Assembly: GCF_000165425.1 (NCBI RefSeq)
Contig: NW_001799066.1
Coordinates: 702,601-766,600, forward strand
Source: Paramecium tetraurelia
Lineage: Eukaryota; Ciliophora; Oligohymenophorea; Peniculida; Parameciidae
Direction: 5' to 3'
Length of the DNA: 64,000 nucleotides
A model generated the notes under the pieces. The model did no database searches, was not told the DNA's origin, and saw nothing but the letters and a program-made list of their open reading frames with translations. This document shows, one piece after another, positions 10,699 to 22,280 of the stretch; position 1 is the stretch's first letter; each line of letters begins with the position of its first letter. Made by a program: the position numbers and the translations under genes.

Positions 10699-12702
10699 TC
10701 ATTTCTGTATTTAATAATTCTAAACCAACTCATCCTAAGGTTCTGATTGTGACACATCTGTCTATTTTTTAGGGTGTATCTTTGAAACTATGTATTCAAT
10801 CAATAATGCCATAGTAACATTAAGAGTAAATAATACAACAACTATATAAAAACTAATAAAAAATATGTAAACTAAATCAGTATTAAATATTTTGGCATAA
10901 TTATAAGAAATTACATTCCAATTATTAATAATCAATAAAAACCAACATGTGCACATTCCAGATAAAAAATCGTTAAAGTTTGCTAATTCATAATGAACTT
11001 CATCCTCATCAGAATATAGGACTTTTCCTCCAAAAAGTAATTGTCCAAGGGCTGTATATAGCATAAATAGGATAAATAAAGTTCCAAACAATTACACTAT
11101 ATACTAAAAGATCGATGTTATTGAAATTATTAAATTGGTAAAACTATTACTCTTTAAAATCCATTTACATCCTCTCAATAATCTATAACATAATAAAATC
11201 AGTAACGCTCTGAATTAATTATATCCAAGTATGTTTAATATAATTAACAGAAGAATTGAAATTGAAAATAGAAATTCAACAATTAACGATTTCTTCTTCC
11301 AAATCCTACTTTTACCTACATAACATAATAGTAAGAGGCATTCCGCAAACATTATTGAATTGCAAACCAAAAGTATATATAATTTGACGTTAGTAATTTT
11401 GAAAAATATCACCACAAATGAAATTAAGGAAATGATTTCAATAAAAATTTCATAAAATTTATTATCTAAAATTTTGTATATCGATCTGGATATTACATTG
11501 TCATATTATGAAATGTCTGCTAATCTTGTGATATCAGACTCTGTTCTCTTTCGAAAAAATTTCTATGTTTAAAGACTAAATCTGTGATTGTACTTGGATA
11601 AAATTTACTTTGTTTCTTTTTGCATCAGATCTTTGTAAGATGAATAAAAGAAGGCCAACACTAAATTTATGATCAATGTAGTGTTTATGAATTAAAATAT
11701 GATAAAATATGCCACATTAGCCCTAGACTAACCATAATATGGTAAATAGATATCAGGCTAATTAACTGTTGTTTGAAGTACAAATAGAATAATTACAATG
11801 CATTTTTCTGGTTATGAAAAGGGAGGCTAATCTAATTAACATATACTGCTTTCAATTTGAGGGGTATTCTTATTCTTAAATATGGCTGATCCTAACCCAG
11901 TAAAAAATATTAGAGAAAATATCATCAAATAATAGATCTCTTTTCCTTTGTTAAGTATTTAACAATAATGAAATATCGTGGAACGTAATGTTTATCTATC
12001 TCTATAGTGATTATTAGATACTTTTAAAGTATTATAAATATTGATTTCATTAATAAACTGATATTGAAGGGAAAGTTATTTTCTAGTATCATTACTGTGA
12101 TGTCATTAAAAATGATCAACAACATAATCATGAATTAAACCATTGCGATTCTTTTGCGATGTCGTGACTAGATTATTGTGGCTTTGAACACCTAAATATA
12201 ATCTCTTACAATACTTTGCTCAAACAAAGATATAAAACGATCATTATTTCAATGCAATAATATAAGTTTACGGGAAGATAAAAATCTACTATTTTTGGAA
12301 TCCTTTATCCATTATATATGCTGCAGTATTCCTAAAATATCATAGCTTTTACTTAATAGTCAACAAAATTGCACCAAGTCGGACGCTAAAAGACTGTAAT
12401 TATTAAATATATGTAAAAAAAAACAGTTCTTATAATTTTGTGGTTTTTGTAATTTTTCATCAGCCTCACAGATTTAGAGTTTTGCATATACGAGGCCCTA
12501 TCTTATAATTTAGTATAAATGTACTTTCTATACGATTACTAAGCCGATTTAATGCATAGAACGAAGCAAAGTTATTTGAATCATTAGATTGATCAATATA
12601 ATGGAGATCCAGAACCTTACTTGTATTTAAATATGATTCTTTGATCTCATCGAGAGATTTAGCATAATCCTAAGACTTTAATGCATCATTATTTAAATTC
12701 AT
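10699..12702 (-). CDS. Two-pore cation channel (TPC family)
   Basis: Minus-strand gene with ATG at 12700-12702 and TGA at 10699-10701, several short introns, roughly 640 residues. The N-terminal cytosolic part leads to the first transmembrane helix preceded by VFQRPTWC, like the xFxRPxWC entry of TPCs. The second repeat has a pore region (FNDFLSGMCTCWFLLIINNWNVI) whose NNWxVI is the signature filter of two-pore channels, followed by S6 (FFISFYIVVVLFTLNVTMALLIEYI). TPCs are endolysosomal or vacuolar Na+/Ca2+ channels with two six-helix repeats. The exon map of the first repeat was not fully resolved. Confidence 0.8.
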
Positions 12703-13291
12703 ATAAAATTAATAAGAATTAGTTAAAACCCATTCATAATATTAACATCAATAGGAAAATTTAGATTAGATAAATCATTTATAGAAAATAAATAAATAAT
12801 TAATCAATATAAATAATTTATATGTTAATTCATAATAAATGCAACTTAGCATATATTATGAAAATAAATGATCAATTATTTTAGGAACTTTGTTTGATGA
12901 TGTCAATTTTTACAAATTTTCACTCATCATCATTCTACCTATTCAATTGTAGTCATCTATAGTCCATATTAAGAGATATTTGCCAACTTAAACGGTTATT
13001 GAAAGTCAAAGAAGTATTATACATCATCAAATAACAGTAAAGAAATCATTCAATATTATGTCCATATTTATTATTTAATAAATTGGAAAGGCCTTTTTGA
13101 TTATAACTATGAAACAATTATATATAAATATTCTAATAAAATCTCTGAATATAATAAGATTCTTATTGCATATACTGTTTTTCATTTCCATAAACTTTAA
13201 GATGAAAGAGAATTAATTTGAGTGTTTATTACTAATAATTGTTCTTTATTATAATATTTTATATTAATTTTATTATTATTATTAAGTTTTA
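12703..13291 (+). other. Region with an unresolved plus-strand ORF
   Basis: One plus-strand frame stays free of TGA from about 12905 through the small Tim gene, and another encodes KEIIQYYVHIYYLINWKGL and more up to TGA near 13220. A 29-nt intron could join the two, but no convincing start codon or family feature exists. ATG at about 12858 is a possible start. The minus strand is full of TGA. This may be a small unrecognised gene, a decayed gene, or chance openness under a code with one stop codon. Confidence 0.25.
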
Positions 13292-13500
13292 ATGAATATT
13301 CCAAGTGAATATAAATCAGTGACTGATTACGCTGTGATTTGTGGCAAACGATGTCAATTATTTGAAAGTTTGCTAAGAGGTAGAAGATTAAAGAATTTTG
13401 AAGATTGTTTATGTAATACCAATTATAATATTTAGATACTTGCGCAGAGCATGTAAAAGATAATATGGAAAAGTTATAGGCTGATAAATTTGATGAATGA
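13292..13500 (+). CDS. Small Tim chaperone (Tim8/9/10/13 type)
   Basis: ATG 13292, 23-nt intron at 13413-13435, TGA 13498-13500, about 61 residues. The protein has twin CX3C motifs, CGKRC and CLYTC, separated by a helical stretch, and a charged C-terminal helix (AEHVKDNMEKLQADKF). This is the hairpin of small Tim chaperones that escort membrane proteins through the mitochondrial intermembrane space. It is shorter than usual (80-100 residues), so an upstream exon may be missed. The gene converges with the SNU23-like gene, 28 nt between stop codons. Confidence 0.7.
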
Positions 13501-13528
13501 ATAATAAGATATATTATAATGATTGCAT

Positions 13529-14172
13529 TCATTTTTTTAAAAATTGCTTTAATTTTAAATCATCTTCATCTATTTCTTATTCATTGTTCTTTGTAATGGC
13601 ACTCTACAATTTGCTTGTTTATTTCTTTAACTTTTTTTCTTTCTTCTTTTACAATTATTCTTCCAATTGCCTTCTTATTTCTTCAATTGATTTTGGTTTT
13701 TCTTAAGCTTAAACTTAACTCTTAGTAGTTGATTCTTTAATTTATTGCAATTTTTCCTTAACATCAAGTGCAGTCACTTTATCAACTTTCATATTCATTC
13801 CAAGCAATCGATTATGCATTATAGAATTCAAATGATCTAACCATGATAAACTATCAGTAGCTAATTCATCGCACAATTCACAATAGAATCCACTTTGATC
13901 TTTCTTCAATCCCTCTTTGACTACATTTCTTTTTTTCCCAATTGATTCATCAATTCCCACAGAATCAGTACGAGCCTATAACGATTTTGTATATCTGGGA
14001 TTATTCTTATCGTATTCTTCATCTTCACGTTCTTACTAATTAATTATGTTAAACTTACTTTATCGAAGATTTTATGTTCAATGTCCCATTTCTATTTTCC
14101 ATATTCATCTACAGACTTTTTGACTACTTCTTCAACTCCTCTTCTATAAATTGGAATGTTTTGGTCAGCCAT
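13529..14172 (-). CDS. SNU23/ZMAT2-like tri-snRNP zinc-finger protein
   Basis: ATG 14170-14172 (MADQNIPIYRRGVEEV), one 23-nt intron at 14036-14058, TGA 13529-13531, about 206 residues. A matrin-type C2H2 zinc finger is visible: FYCELCDELATDSLSWLDH, then MHNRLLGMNMKV, with the LGM(S/N)M phrase typical of SNU23/ZMAT2. It is preceded by a conserved IGKKRNVV-like element and followed by a Lys/Glu/Gln-rich helix. SNU23 belongs to the U4/U6.U5 tri-snRNP and joins the pre-B spliceosome near the 5' splice site. That is notable in an organism with 20-30 nt introns. Confidence 0.85.
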
Positions 14173-14520
14173 TAAAAGTATAAAATATAAATTATAATCA
14201 TCATAATTTTAAAATAATGTCCCATAAAGTGCATTTTAATATTAATTATTCAAGACTCACTAATATCCCTTCTACATAGAATAGTAATTTTCTTTTTTGA
14301 GGCATTCAATTTGATTCAATAAAGCTTCTAATCTACATTTTCATTTATGCAGTCTATTATTATGATGAAGAACTAATGATAGATATTTTTAAAAAGTACC
14401 TCTGAAATTTAATATCTATTTTGTTTAAATTTTCAAATTAGACAAGGTTCTATTTAATTATTTAGTTGCATCTAATTCTATATTTTTCCATCTATATTAT
14501 TTCATAATAGAAATTACAAA
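14173..14520. other. AT-rich intergenic stretch
   Basis: 348 nt between the SNU23-like start and a doubtful plus-strand ORF. Both strands contain frequent TGA; no gene, repeat or RNA was recognised. Confidence 0.5.
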
Positions 14521-15214
14521 ATGAGTTTAATCTCTTATAAATTTTTGAGTTTCTTTAGACATTCAGATATATTTTATTTTCATTAAATTAATAATAAAAA
14601 TTGTATTGCAATTAAATTTACCGAAATTTCGAATAGCAATTGATTAAGCTTCAGAAATAAACCACAGTTGTCATAAACAATTAGAATTAATTATAAAAAA
14701 CACATAAAGGATGATAAAGACATTTGGATAAAATTAGGCACATGAAATGATTTTTTGGCAAAGATTCTATCTTGCAAAATTTTATATTTTGGCTTTGTAT
14801 AAGTTATCTTGATAAAACGAAAGCTTAAACTTTAAAAAGATTAACTATCATTAGGTAGCCTCAAAAATTGGCCAAAAAATATTTATATTTTTGAATGGCT
14901 TAAAACAAATATAATGTCTTTGTTTAAATAAATTCGGTGAAAATTAACTAAAGTTCCAACATGGAATCGATAAAATCTTTTGCACTAATTTAAATATACC
15001 AAATTAAGTGGCTTAACCAAATTATAGATATATGTAATAAAGAGATATTTCAATAATTGTCTATTTGAAGAATTAAATTATATATTGGAATCAGTAAAGA
15101 TATTTGAAGGCTATTAAATAAGGGTCTGATGATGTGAGTAGAATTATAATTTTTGGAGATAAAAATTATCAAATATTGACTTATTTTTATTAATGCATTT
15201 ATATATAATATTGA
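14521..15214 (+). CDS. Hypothetical protein, doubtful gene
   Basis: ATG 14521 followed by two phase-consistent introns (about 34 nt ending before QASEINHSC, and 21 nt after FYILALY) gives an ORF of roughly 210 residues ending at TGA 15212-15214. Segments such as NTQRMIKTFGQNQAHEMIFW and VSRIIIFGDKNYQILTYF look protein-like, but no domain is recognisable. With only TGA as a stop, open frames of this size can arise by chance in AT-rich DNA. It may be a decayed gene. Confidence 0.3.
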
Positions 15215-15314
15215 GTTCTTCATGAATTGGGAAATATTATTTTGGTATAATACTTTTACAATTATATTAAAATTAAATGATTATTATTAAATACCTTCAT
15301 AATATAATTTTAAA

Positions 15315-16201
15315 ATGTAAAAAGTTCATATTGCTGCCTTTACAGACGACAAAGTTTTTATTAATTTACTAGATGTATTATTGCATAATTTATCATATTA
15401 AGAAAGAAATTGAAAGACATGTAAAGGAGTATTTTGAAAAAGATCAACCTAATAATGAGAATAAAATTTTGACATCCAATAAGAAAAATAAAAAATAATA
15501 TCACTCTTTCTCTATCCTTCATAAAAATAATATTGTTGTGAAGGATCATAAAAAAATAATCCTTAAGACATTTAGCAACAACACGAAAATTTCTGATATC
15601 AATTACAACTAATTTAATGATATCCCACTATCAGAAAGGTTTAACAAAAGATGCAACATTGCTTAACGGAATTGTTATTTGGGACTTAAATCACAAACTT
15701 AACAAACTTAGAGATCAGAATTTAAATCAATAAATGAAGAAATAATATCATCTCGATTAAGTAAGACATAAAGAAACAATAGAATGGACTCTATATAAGA
15801 GCGTATTGAAATGTACTTATATTGTAATTTATAAAGTTGTAAAGAATACTTAGCTAAGGAATAATAGAGATTGAAGATGGTTGAAGAATAGATAGAAAAA
15901 AATCAATTTCTTCTTGAAGAACTGGCTTAAGAACTTGAGATTGTGAATAGCAACAAAGCAATTTTTAATTCCATAAAGAATTTAGATTAGCAAGTGTATA
16001 AAAATGAACTTAATTGTATTAACTACAAAAAAGTTACTTAAGAGCTCTATGAATTTATCCAATAAATTTAAAAAAAGTATTTTAAGAAATAACAGGAATT
16101 AATTTATCCATTTATTTAGAATTTTAAAAATGAATTAAATTTAATGCTTCTTGAATATGAGCCACAAATTCAACAAAATTAGGTACAATGAATGTTAACT
16201 A
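15315..16201 (+). CDS. Coiled-coil protein, unidentified
   Basis: ATG 15315 (MQKVHIAAFTDDKVFINLLD), a probable 28-nt intron, then one open frame to TGA 16199-16201, about 285 residues. The N-terminal half is basic and Ser/Asn-rich. The C-terminal half is a long helix with CKEYLAKEQQRLKMVEEQIEK and FLLEELAQELEIVNSNKA, consistent with coiled coil. No family was recognised. It converges with the BRCT gene, about 200 nt between stops. Confidence 0.55.
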
Positions 16202-16409
16202 TTTATGCTTGTAAATTTAAATAAAATAAATATTAACTTCTTAATGGTTCTGTTAAAGCATAGGAAAGATTAAGATAATCAATACTGAATTGAAGGATAT
16301 TCTTTCTATTTCTTCTGAAATATAAATATATATTATAAAAGATTGAACTAAAATAGTGTATTTCTTATAAACATTATAGTTATATTAATAAATTATTGTT
16401 AATGCAAAA

Positions 16410-17797
16410 TCAATATTAGATGATATATTCATTTAAGTCAATCAAACTACCTTGTTAAATAGACTTGTATAACCATTCTGCATGAATAATTTTTATATTA
16501 GGGTTTGAACTGAGTATTGTTAATGCAGTGGACTTTAACATGATCTTCATTACTATCATTATATCACAAAATTCTTTTGAAGTTATCTAGTTTAATTAAA
16601 TATTTATACCTTTCCACCAAAGTTTTAGATCAATTATTCTAATCCTTACTTCAGAGTTTGATTAATATTCTTTTATTAGGAAGTCTTTGGTTTTGAGAAA
16701 TAAACGTAAAAGTTATAAGGGAACAATATTTCTATTGTAATAATGTTATTAGTACTCTTTTACATATTGTAAGTCAAAAGATAATGAGTAAAAGATATCT
16801 CTTTTTTCTGATTCTGTTGCTATTTGATAATCCATTTTTAAGAAATAATTTTAGTCTACTTATTCAAGCAACAACAACAAAAAACCAAATCATAAACTAG
16901 TTTATCTTCATTGATAACAAGTATATCGCACTTGATTTTCATATCTTCATCTATAACTAACTGATACTAATCTCTTTATTATAATTTAAATTTACTTCAA
17001 ATTTATTTATTCAAATAAATTCAATATGTTATAATCACATGATTTATGTAAAACCAAGTTGAATTTTGAGTCAATTTATTATGTTTTTGATTTTTTATTT
17101 TTGGAACTCTTTTTGGATAACATTTGAGAATTCATTTTTTATGATACTTCTAATTATTCTGTTTCCAATTCTTCATGTATTAGTTCTTATTTATCTTTGT
17201 CATGTATATCTTTGGACGATTTTTTAAAATGAGAAATGGACACATAAGATTTATTGGTGTTTTTAGCTATTTGTTGTAATTGATCCTTGAATTAACTAAA
17301 AATGTGTCTAGTTTTAAATTCATTAGTTTCTTCTTCCTCTTCTTAGATTTATTGATTTGATTGTTTTCCTTTCTTTATATGAACTCTCTATATAAATACA
17401 TAAAATACATCTTTCTTAAGTAATTCTTGAATCTCTTGGGGGGTTAATTGAATTATAGGGAAATTTGAAGCATCGACTTCCCTCTTTTTGGTAAGGCATC
17501 TAAAATAACTTTAAGATTTACTCATTGACCCACATAGGATTGACTATCTTGATATTCCATTCCTTAGCTTTCTCCAATGTACTCAATAAACCATCTAAAT
17601 TTTCAATAGGATTTTACATTGCCAAATCAGATAGTGAGTATGTTTACTTAATTTTTTTACTATGGTGGCACCTAGAGCATAAAGAATCTCATCCTCACAA
17701 TCTGATTGATTTCGATCATTTTATTAGGGACCTGAATAAATTTCAACGTAAATTTTCTAAAGTTTATATTAGAAAAGGTACTTTTTTTGCTAGGCAT
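16410..17797 (-). CDS. Microcephalin-like protein with three BRCT domains
   Basis: ATG 17795-17797, stop TGA 16410-16412. Five short introns (25, 23, 22, 22 and 23 nt) restore one frame of about 420 residues. BRCT1 at the N-terminus: KIYVEIYSGP, LGATIVKKLSKHTHYLIW, KAKEWNIKIVNPMWVNEC. After a Lys/Glu-rich linker, BRCT2 shows CDILVINEDKLVYDLV and TKIISQKWI. BRCT3 shows FYVYFSKPK, FGGKITS and IIHAEWLYKSI. One N-terminal BRCT plus a C-terminal pair, and the closeness of BRCT1 to MCPH1, suggest a microcephalin-like role in the DNA-damage response or chromosome condensation. TopBP1-type proteins are the alternative. A run of four cysteines lies in BRCT2. Confidence 0.75.
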
Positions 17798-18301
17798 TGT
17801 GAGATGTTGTTGATAATGCTGATTTGAATTTGATTATCCCTCAAAGTGATAGCACTATGTGAGATCTTCCTTCCAGATTAAACAGCTGATACAGATCTTC
17901 TGTAGGATTTTCTGTTCTATTATTCAGTATGCACAGATGATTGACGTTACTTTCCTTAATTCATAACATTTTTGTTACCTTCATCTTTTTTGGAAAAATT
18001 CGATAGTTCAAAATTATTATTAATATATATTCACTTATTATTAAAATGGTTAACTGATTCCCAAGAACTCAGGTGTGAAACAACTATCTTGAAGAGAATG
18101 CATCTTTTATCCAAATTGAGGAATCCCAAATTCCTAATTACATGATAGTTATAATGAATATTAATTTGGTACTGTATTCAACTGATTGCTATTCAAAATT
18201 TACTCCTATTGTTATTAATCTTAAGTTTGAGGTCCTTTATCGTTTGAATCCTCATATTAAATTGACTCAGTTACTGAAGGCAATTTACAGATCTATCCCA
18301 T
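17798..18301 (-). other. Unresolved Gln-rich minus-strand ORF between BRCT and TTLL genes
   Basis: ATG 18299-18301 opens a minus-strand frame (MGQICKLPSVTESIQYED and further, Gln/Asn/Ser-rich) of about 100 codons. It is followed by a Ser/Arg/Lys-rich stretch in another frame (SSVHTEQQNRKSYRRSVSAV). No acceptable intron joins them, and the plus strand is also open here (LVLYSTDCYSKFTPIVIN), overlapping the TTLL stop. A small low-complexity gene is plausible but not established. Confidence 0.3.
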
Positions 18302-18392
18302 CTTATGCTAATTAATTTTATAAATAGATTTTTATTAAGTGCTTATCATATAATTTTCTAATATAAGATCCAGAAATAAATAAATTGATAAT

Positions 18393-20246
18393 TCATAGAT
18401 CTCCTTAGTATATTGGTATGATTGTCTGATATTGCTGAGTTTGTTAAGATAACTAATTTGGTAAAACGATGGCACTCTGTTTGGCTGCAGGTTTAGGGGA
18501 GTCTAGATTCCCAATTGATTCCCTTTTTTATAAATGTGACAAATACCATAATGATTCCGTATTAGAGTATTTATTGACTGGGAATACTGATTCATTTATC
18601 TCTAATTTCTATTTAGGTGGAAATATGACATCAATTGTTAATTTAAAAGCATCATCTACACGTATTATATAAATGATTACCCAACATTCTTGGTAGTAAC
18701 ATTTTTAAAATTCCACTTGATTCCTCTATGCAAGGGTTTGTATTAATTTCTATCAACCATGTCTTAAAATCTTGATCTATAATGAAATCATATCCAAAAA
18801 TTTCCATACAGAATTTTCTTTAATGAAGATTCAACTTTCTTTTTACGGATTGCATTGACATCCATACTAGCTATTTCATCTTTGCTACATTATTTTATTA
18901 AAAATCAATATTAAATCCTTATTGATTCAGATAATTTTAAAAATCATCGAATGACAGTTGATTACCATCTTCAAACTCTCCATATTTGTCTGAGTACTTT
19001 TAAATGGCATTGTTTGTGAGATGAATAAATTAATTACTCACATCATCAGTTGTATAATTTTCACAAGATGTGCGTATGTAGCCTTCTTTAAAAAAATAAC
19101 AATGAAGATCCTGGGTAACTAATACCCAGACTCTTATGTCAAACTTCCTTTGATTGATGAGAAATGGTTATTCAATGTACTTCTAGATTACAAAGGAATT
19201 AGCTTTGATATTATTATTCTTTTTGTTATTCTTTACATCGTCATCTTCTATAGTTTGATGTCCTTCCTGATATTCACATATAAGTGATATGATAGTATCC
19301 AAATCATTAACAACATGAATTCCTTGTCCTCTATTTAAAAATGTGGGTTTCAATAACCATAAATATTGATTGCCATTCTAAGTCTTTGGTATTTTATTGG
19401 GTATTGGTTATATTTTCTTATCATTCATTGGTTAGACTGGAATCTGACTTATTATAGTAATTATACTTTTAATTTCTTCTTGTATTCTACCAATTTTTTG
19501 GCCATTTGATCAATTTTCTTGGGAGCATACTTGTCAAAGAACTTAACAAATTAAGTGAATTGCTGGTCAACAGAGTCATCTTTGAAATCTAAGACAAATG
19601 TTAATGGGACTGAATCATATACATTTAATTTGTTTTGCTAAGAAGTTCTTAATAATAAATTGATACTTCACAATATGAACAGAGATTTCTGAACAGATAT
19701 TATTTGTTGCTGAGTTCTGGATGATTTTCAAAATGATTAACCATTTATTTGTATTAATTATTCAAGATCAACCTATCATATTTGTAACCTCTATGCCATT
19801 ATTACCATCTAAAATTAACAAACATGGATGAGTTATCCTTAGTTTACTACCAATCACCTCTGGTATCCATAATTCTTTGTACTAATTCGTGATTGTTTCC
19901 CAATCCCAAATTGTATTTATATTCATTAGATTACTCAATTATTTTTATTGATTTCTCTTTCTGTCTGTGAGTATGCTGATCAGAACAGAACTTCATTTGT
20001 TTTGCAATCAAAATCATAGAAGACTGAACAGCTCCAGGGTTTCTGTAAACTCCTGCTTGAGATTGAACTTTATTGTTCAGGTACTTAAGAAACCTATCAG
20101 GAGATATCGGTTTCTCTTCTGGACTGTTTAATTGTCGATGCTTAGGCATACTGTAAGCCTGTACTTTATGGCCTTGCAATTTTGGGAGTCTAACTTCTTA
20201 ACGATAATTCATGTGAAATCCTGAACCGCTCACTGATAAAAACATT
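18393..20246 (-). CDS. Tubulin tyrosine ligase-like protein (first of three)
   Basis: ATG 20244-20246 (MFLSVSGSGFHMNYRQEVRL), TGA 18393-18395, about 600 residues with a few short introns. The TTL catalytic fold is clear: WLLKPTFLNRGQGIHVV (ATP-binding loop), IKANSFVIQKYIE, KFDIRVWVLVT, FKEGYIRTS, IHLTNNAIQK, and the Mg/ATP site in TWLIEINTNPCIEES. The tail PRMLDDAFKLTIDV is also typical. TTLL enzymes add Glu or Gly chains, or Tyr, to tubulin, chiefly on cilia and cortical microtubules; the exact type is not decidable here. The N-terminal 80 residues are a variable extension. The start lies 26 nt from the divergent copine start. Confidence 0.88.
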
Positions 20247-20272
20247 TAATTTTGTATATTTATATAGATTTC
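20247..20272. promoter_or_regulatory. 26-nt divergent spacer between TTLL and copine start codons
   Basis: Only 26 A/T-rich nucleotides, containing a TATATTTATATA-like run, separate the two opposite ATG codons. Both promoters must lie within this spacer or inside the coding ends. Confidence 0.5.
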
Positions 20273-21936
20273 ATGTATCAACCCACAGACAGAGAGAAGA
20301 TTGAACTTTACATCTCAGCTCGTAAGCTTGCTAACATGGATGTCATATCAGAGAGTGATCCCAAGTGCAAGATCTTCGTAAGAGACTTTAATGGAGTCGA
20401 ACGATAAATTGGCTAAACCGAAGTCCTTAAAAACAACCTTAATCCTGATTGGAAAGTATTGAAATGCCATATTAGACAACCATTCAAATGGATTTCATCT
20501 TTGAGATTAAATAAGAACTAAGATTTGAGGTTTGGGACCATGATGATGGAACCATTGATAAAGATGATTTAATTGGTGTTGTCAATGTACCCTATTATCA
20601 TTTTATATAGACCACAGTTGGAGAGATTATGGGATCAAGGAATTAGGTTTATACAGGATAGTTGAAATTGAAGAACAAAGCGACTGGAACTCTTTTAATT
20701 AAGGGTGATAAATTGAAGGATGACAATAGATTCATTTTCTGGTAATGGGAGGGCAAGAAAATAAAGAATGTAGATGGCTGGTTTGGCAATTCAGATCCCT
20801 TTTTGAGATTTTATAAATAGTCTGGAAATGATTGGTTGTTTATTCACGAGACTGAATATTGCAAGAACAATGAAAATCCACATTGGAAACCATTTGAAAT
20901 ATCGATGAGTAAATTGAATGCTGGAAATACATTATAGTAAATAAAGGTGGAATGCTGGGATAATCAAACTAATGGAAAACATCAATATATTGGTGATTCC
21001 TTATTCACAATCCATCAAATTGAGAATGAACTAAAAAGAGAATTCATATCTCTCTCTAAAAAAGGCGTATTATATCAATAATTATTTGATAGAGTAATCA
21101 TGGCATCTTATAACTAAAATAATTTAACTTATTTACAAAGCCATCCTTCATTGATTATATCAAAGGAGGGGAGTAGATTAATTTGATGATTGCTGTAGAT
21201 TTCACTGGTTCTAATGGAGATCCCAAATTTCCAAACTCCCTACATTACAATAATCCAAATCAAATGAATCAATATTAATCTGCACTCTATCAAGTTTCAG
21301 AAATATTATTGAATTACGACTTCGATAAGAAAATACCCATGTATGGATTCGGTGGAGTACCCCATTTTCCTAATTATACAAAACATGAGGCAGATCATTG
21401 GTATTCAAATTGAGTCTATCCCTAGCTTTCCTTTGACTGGTAGTTTTTAATAACCAGAGGTATTTGGCCTGGAAGGAATTATGGCCTAATATAGTGGAGC
21501 ACTTCAAAATGTCACCTTATCAGGACCAACATATTTTGCACCAATCATTTAATATGCTTGTTAAACAGCATAACAAAATATAAGCTAAAATATTTATACA
21601 GTTCTAATGATACTGACAGATGGGGAGATTCATGACATGAATTAGACAACTCAATTGATAATTGGTGCTGCAAGAATCCCGCTTTCAATAATTATCATTG
21701 GAGTTGGAGATGAATAGTTTTAATAGATGAAAACTCTTGATGGAGATAGCGGTCCATTGAAAGGTTCATCCTCAAGAGACTTGGTATAATTTGTACCCTT
21801 TAGAGACTTTAAATAATAAGGAGAATTGGCAAGAGAAGTGCTAGCAGAACTCCCAAATTAATTAGTTACCTACAAACAGCTATTAGGATTGTAACCATTA
21901 AAAGTTCCAGATATTCATCTAAGTCAATTGGGATGA
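20273..21936 (+). CDS. Copine (C2A-C2B-vWA)
   Basis: ATG 20273, 20-nt intron after NNLNPDWK, further small introns, TGA 21934-21936, about 540 residues. C2[14 protein letters not shown], then [24 protein letters not shown], with the Asp residues of the Ca2+ site. C2B follows ([10 protein letters not shown], then [17 protein letters not shown]). The C-terminal von Willebrand A (copine) domain has the MIDAS-like [13 protein letters not shown], then [19 protein letters not shown] and [11 protein letters not shown]. Copines are Ca2+-dependent phospholipid-binding proteins that move to membranes on Ca2+ signals; in ciliates they have been linked to membrane traffic. Confidence 0.92.
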
Positions 21937-22280
21937 AGATGATAAAACATAAAACAAATAGTATATTATAATAATAACTAAAGCTGAAATTTTTTCTCAT
22001 TTATCTTAAATTTTTAATTACAAGATGACTATTAATTTAAACCATTATTATATGTTTTTTGAAATAATCAAATATGGCGAAATAAGTTAATTATCTTATC
22101 AAATTAAGAGATAGAACAAACTCAATATATACCCTTAAATATTTATAAATAATAAAAAAACGAGAAAGAATTTATGTAGTACTCATAAATGAATTATGTG
22201 ACTCTTTAACTTTTACTTCTCCAAAGAATGTGATAGGTAATCAATAAAAGTCTTAAATAGATTTAAAACTAATCTAATTA
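21937..22280. other. AT-rich intergenic stretch
   Basis: 344 nt between the copine stop and the 3' end of the PP2C relic. No ORF of interest, repeat or RNA gene was recognised. Confidence 0.5.

Noticed and set aside
17525-17827. Plus-strand ORF of 100 codons
   Set aside because: Antisense to BRCT1 of the microcephalin-like gene, which has clear motifs and introns.
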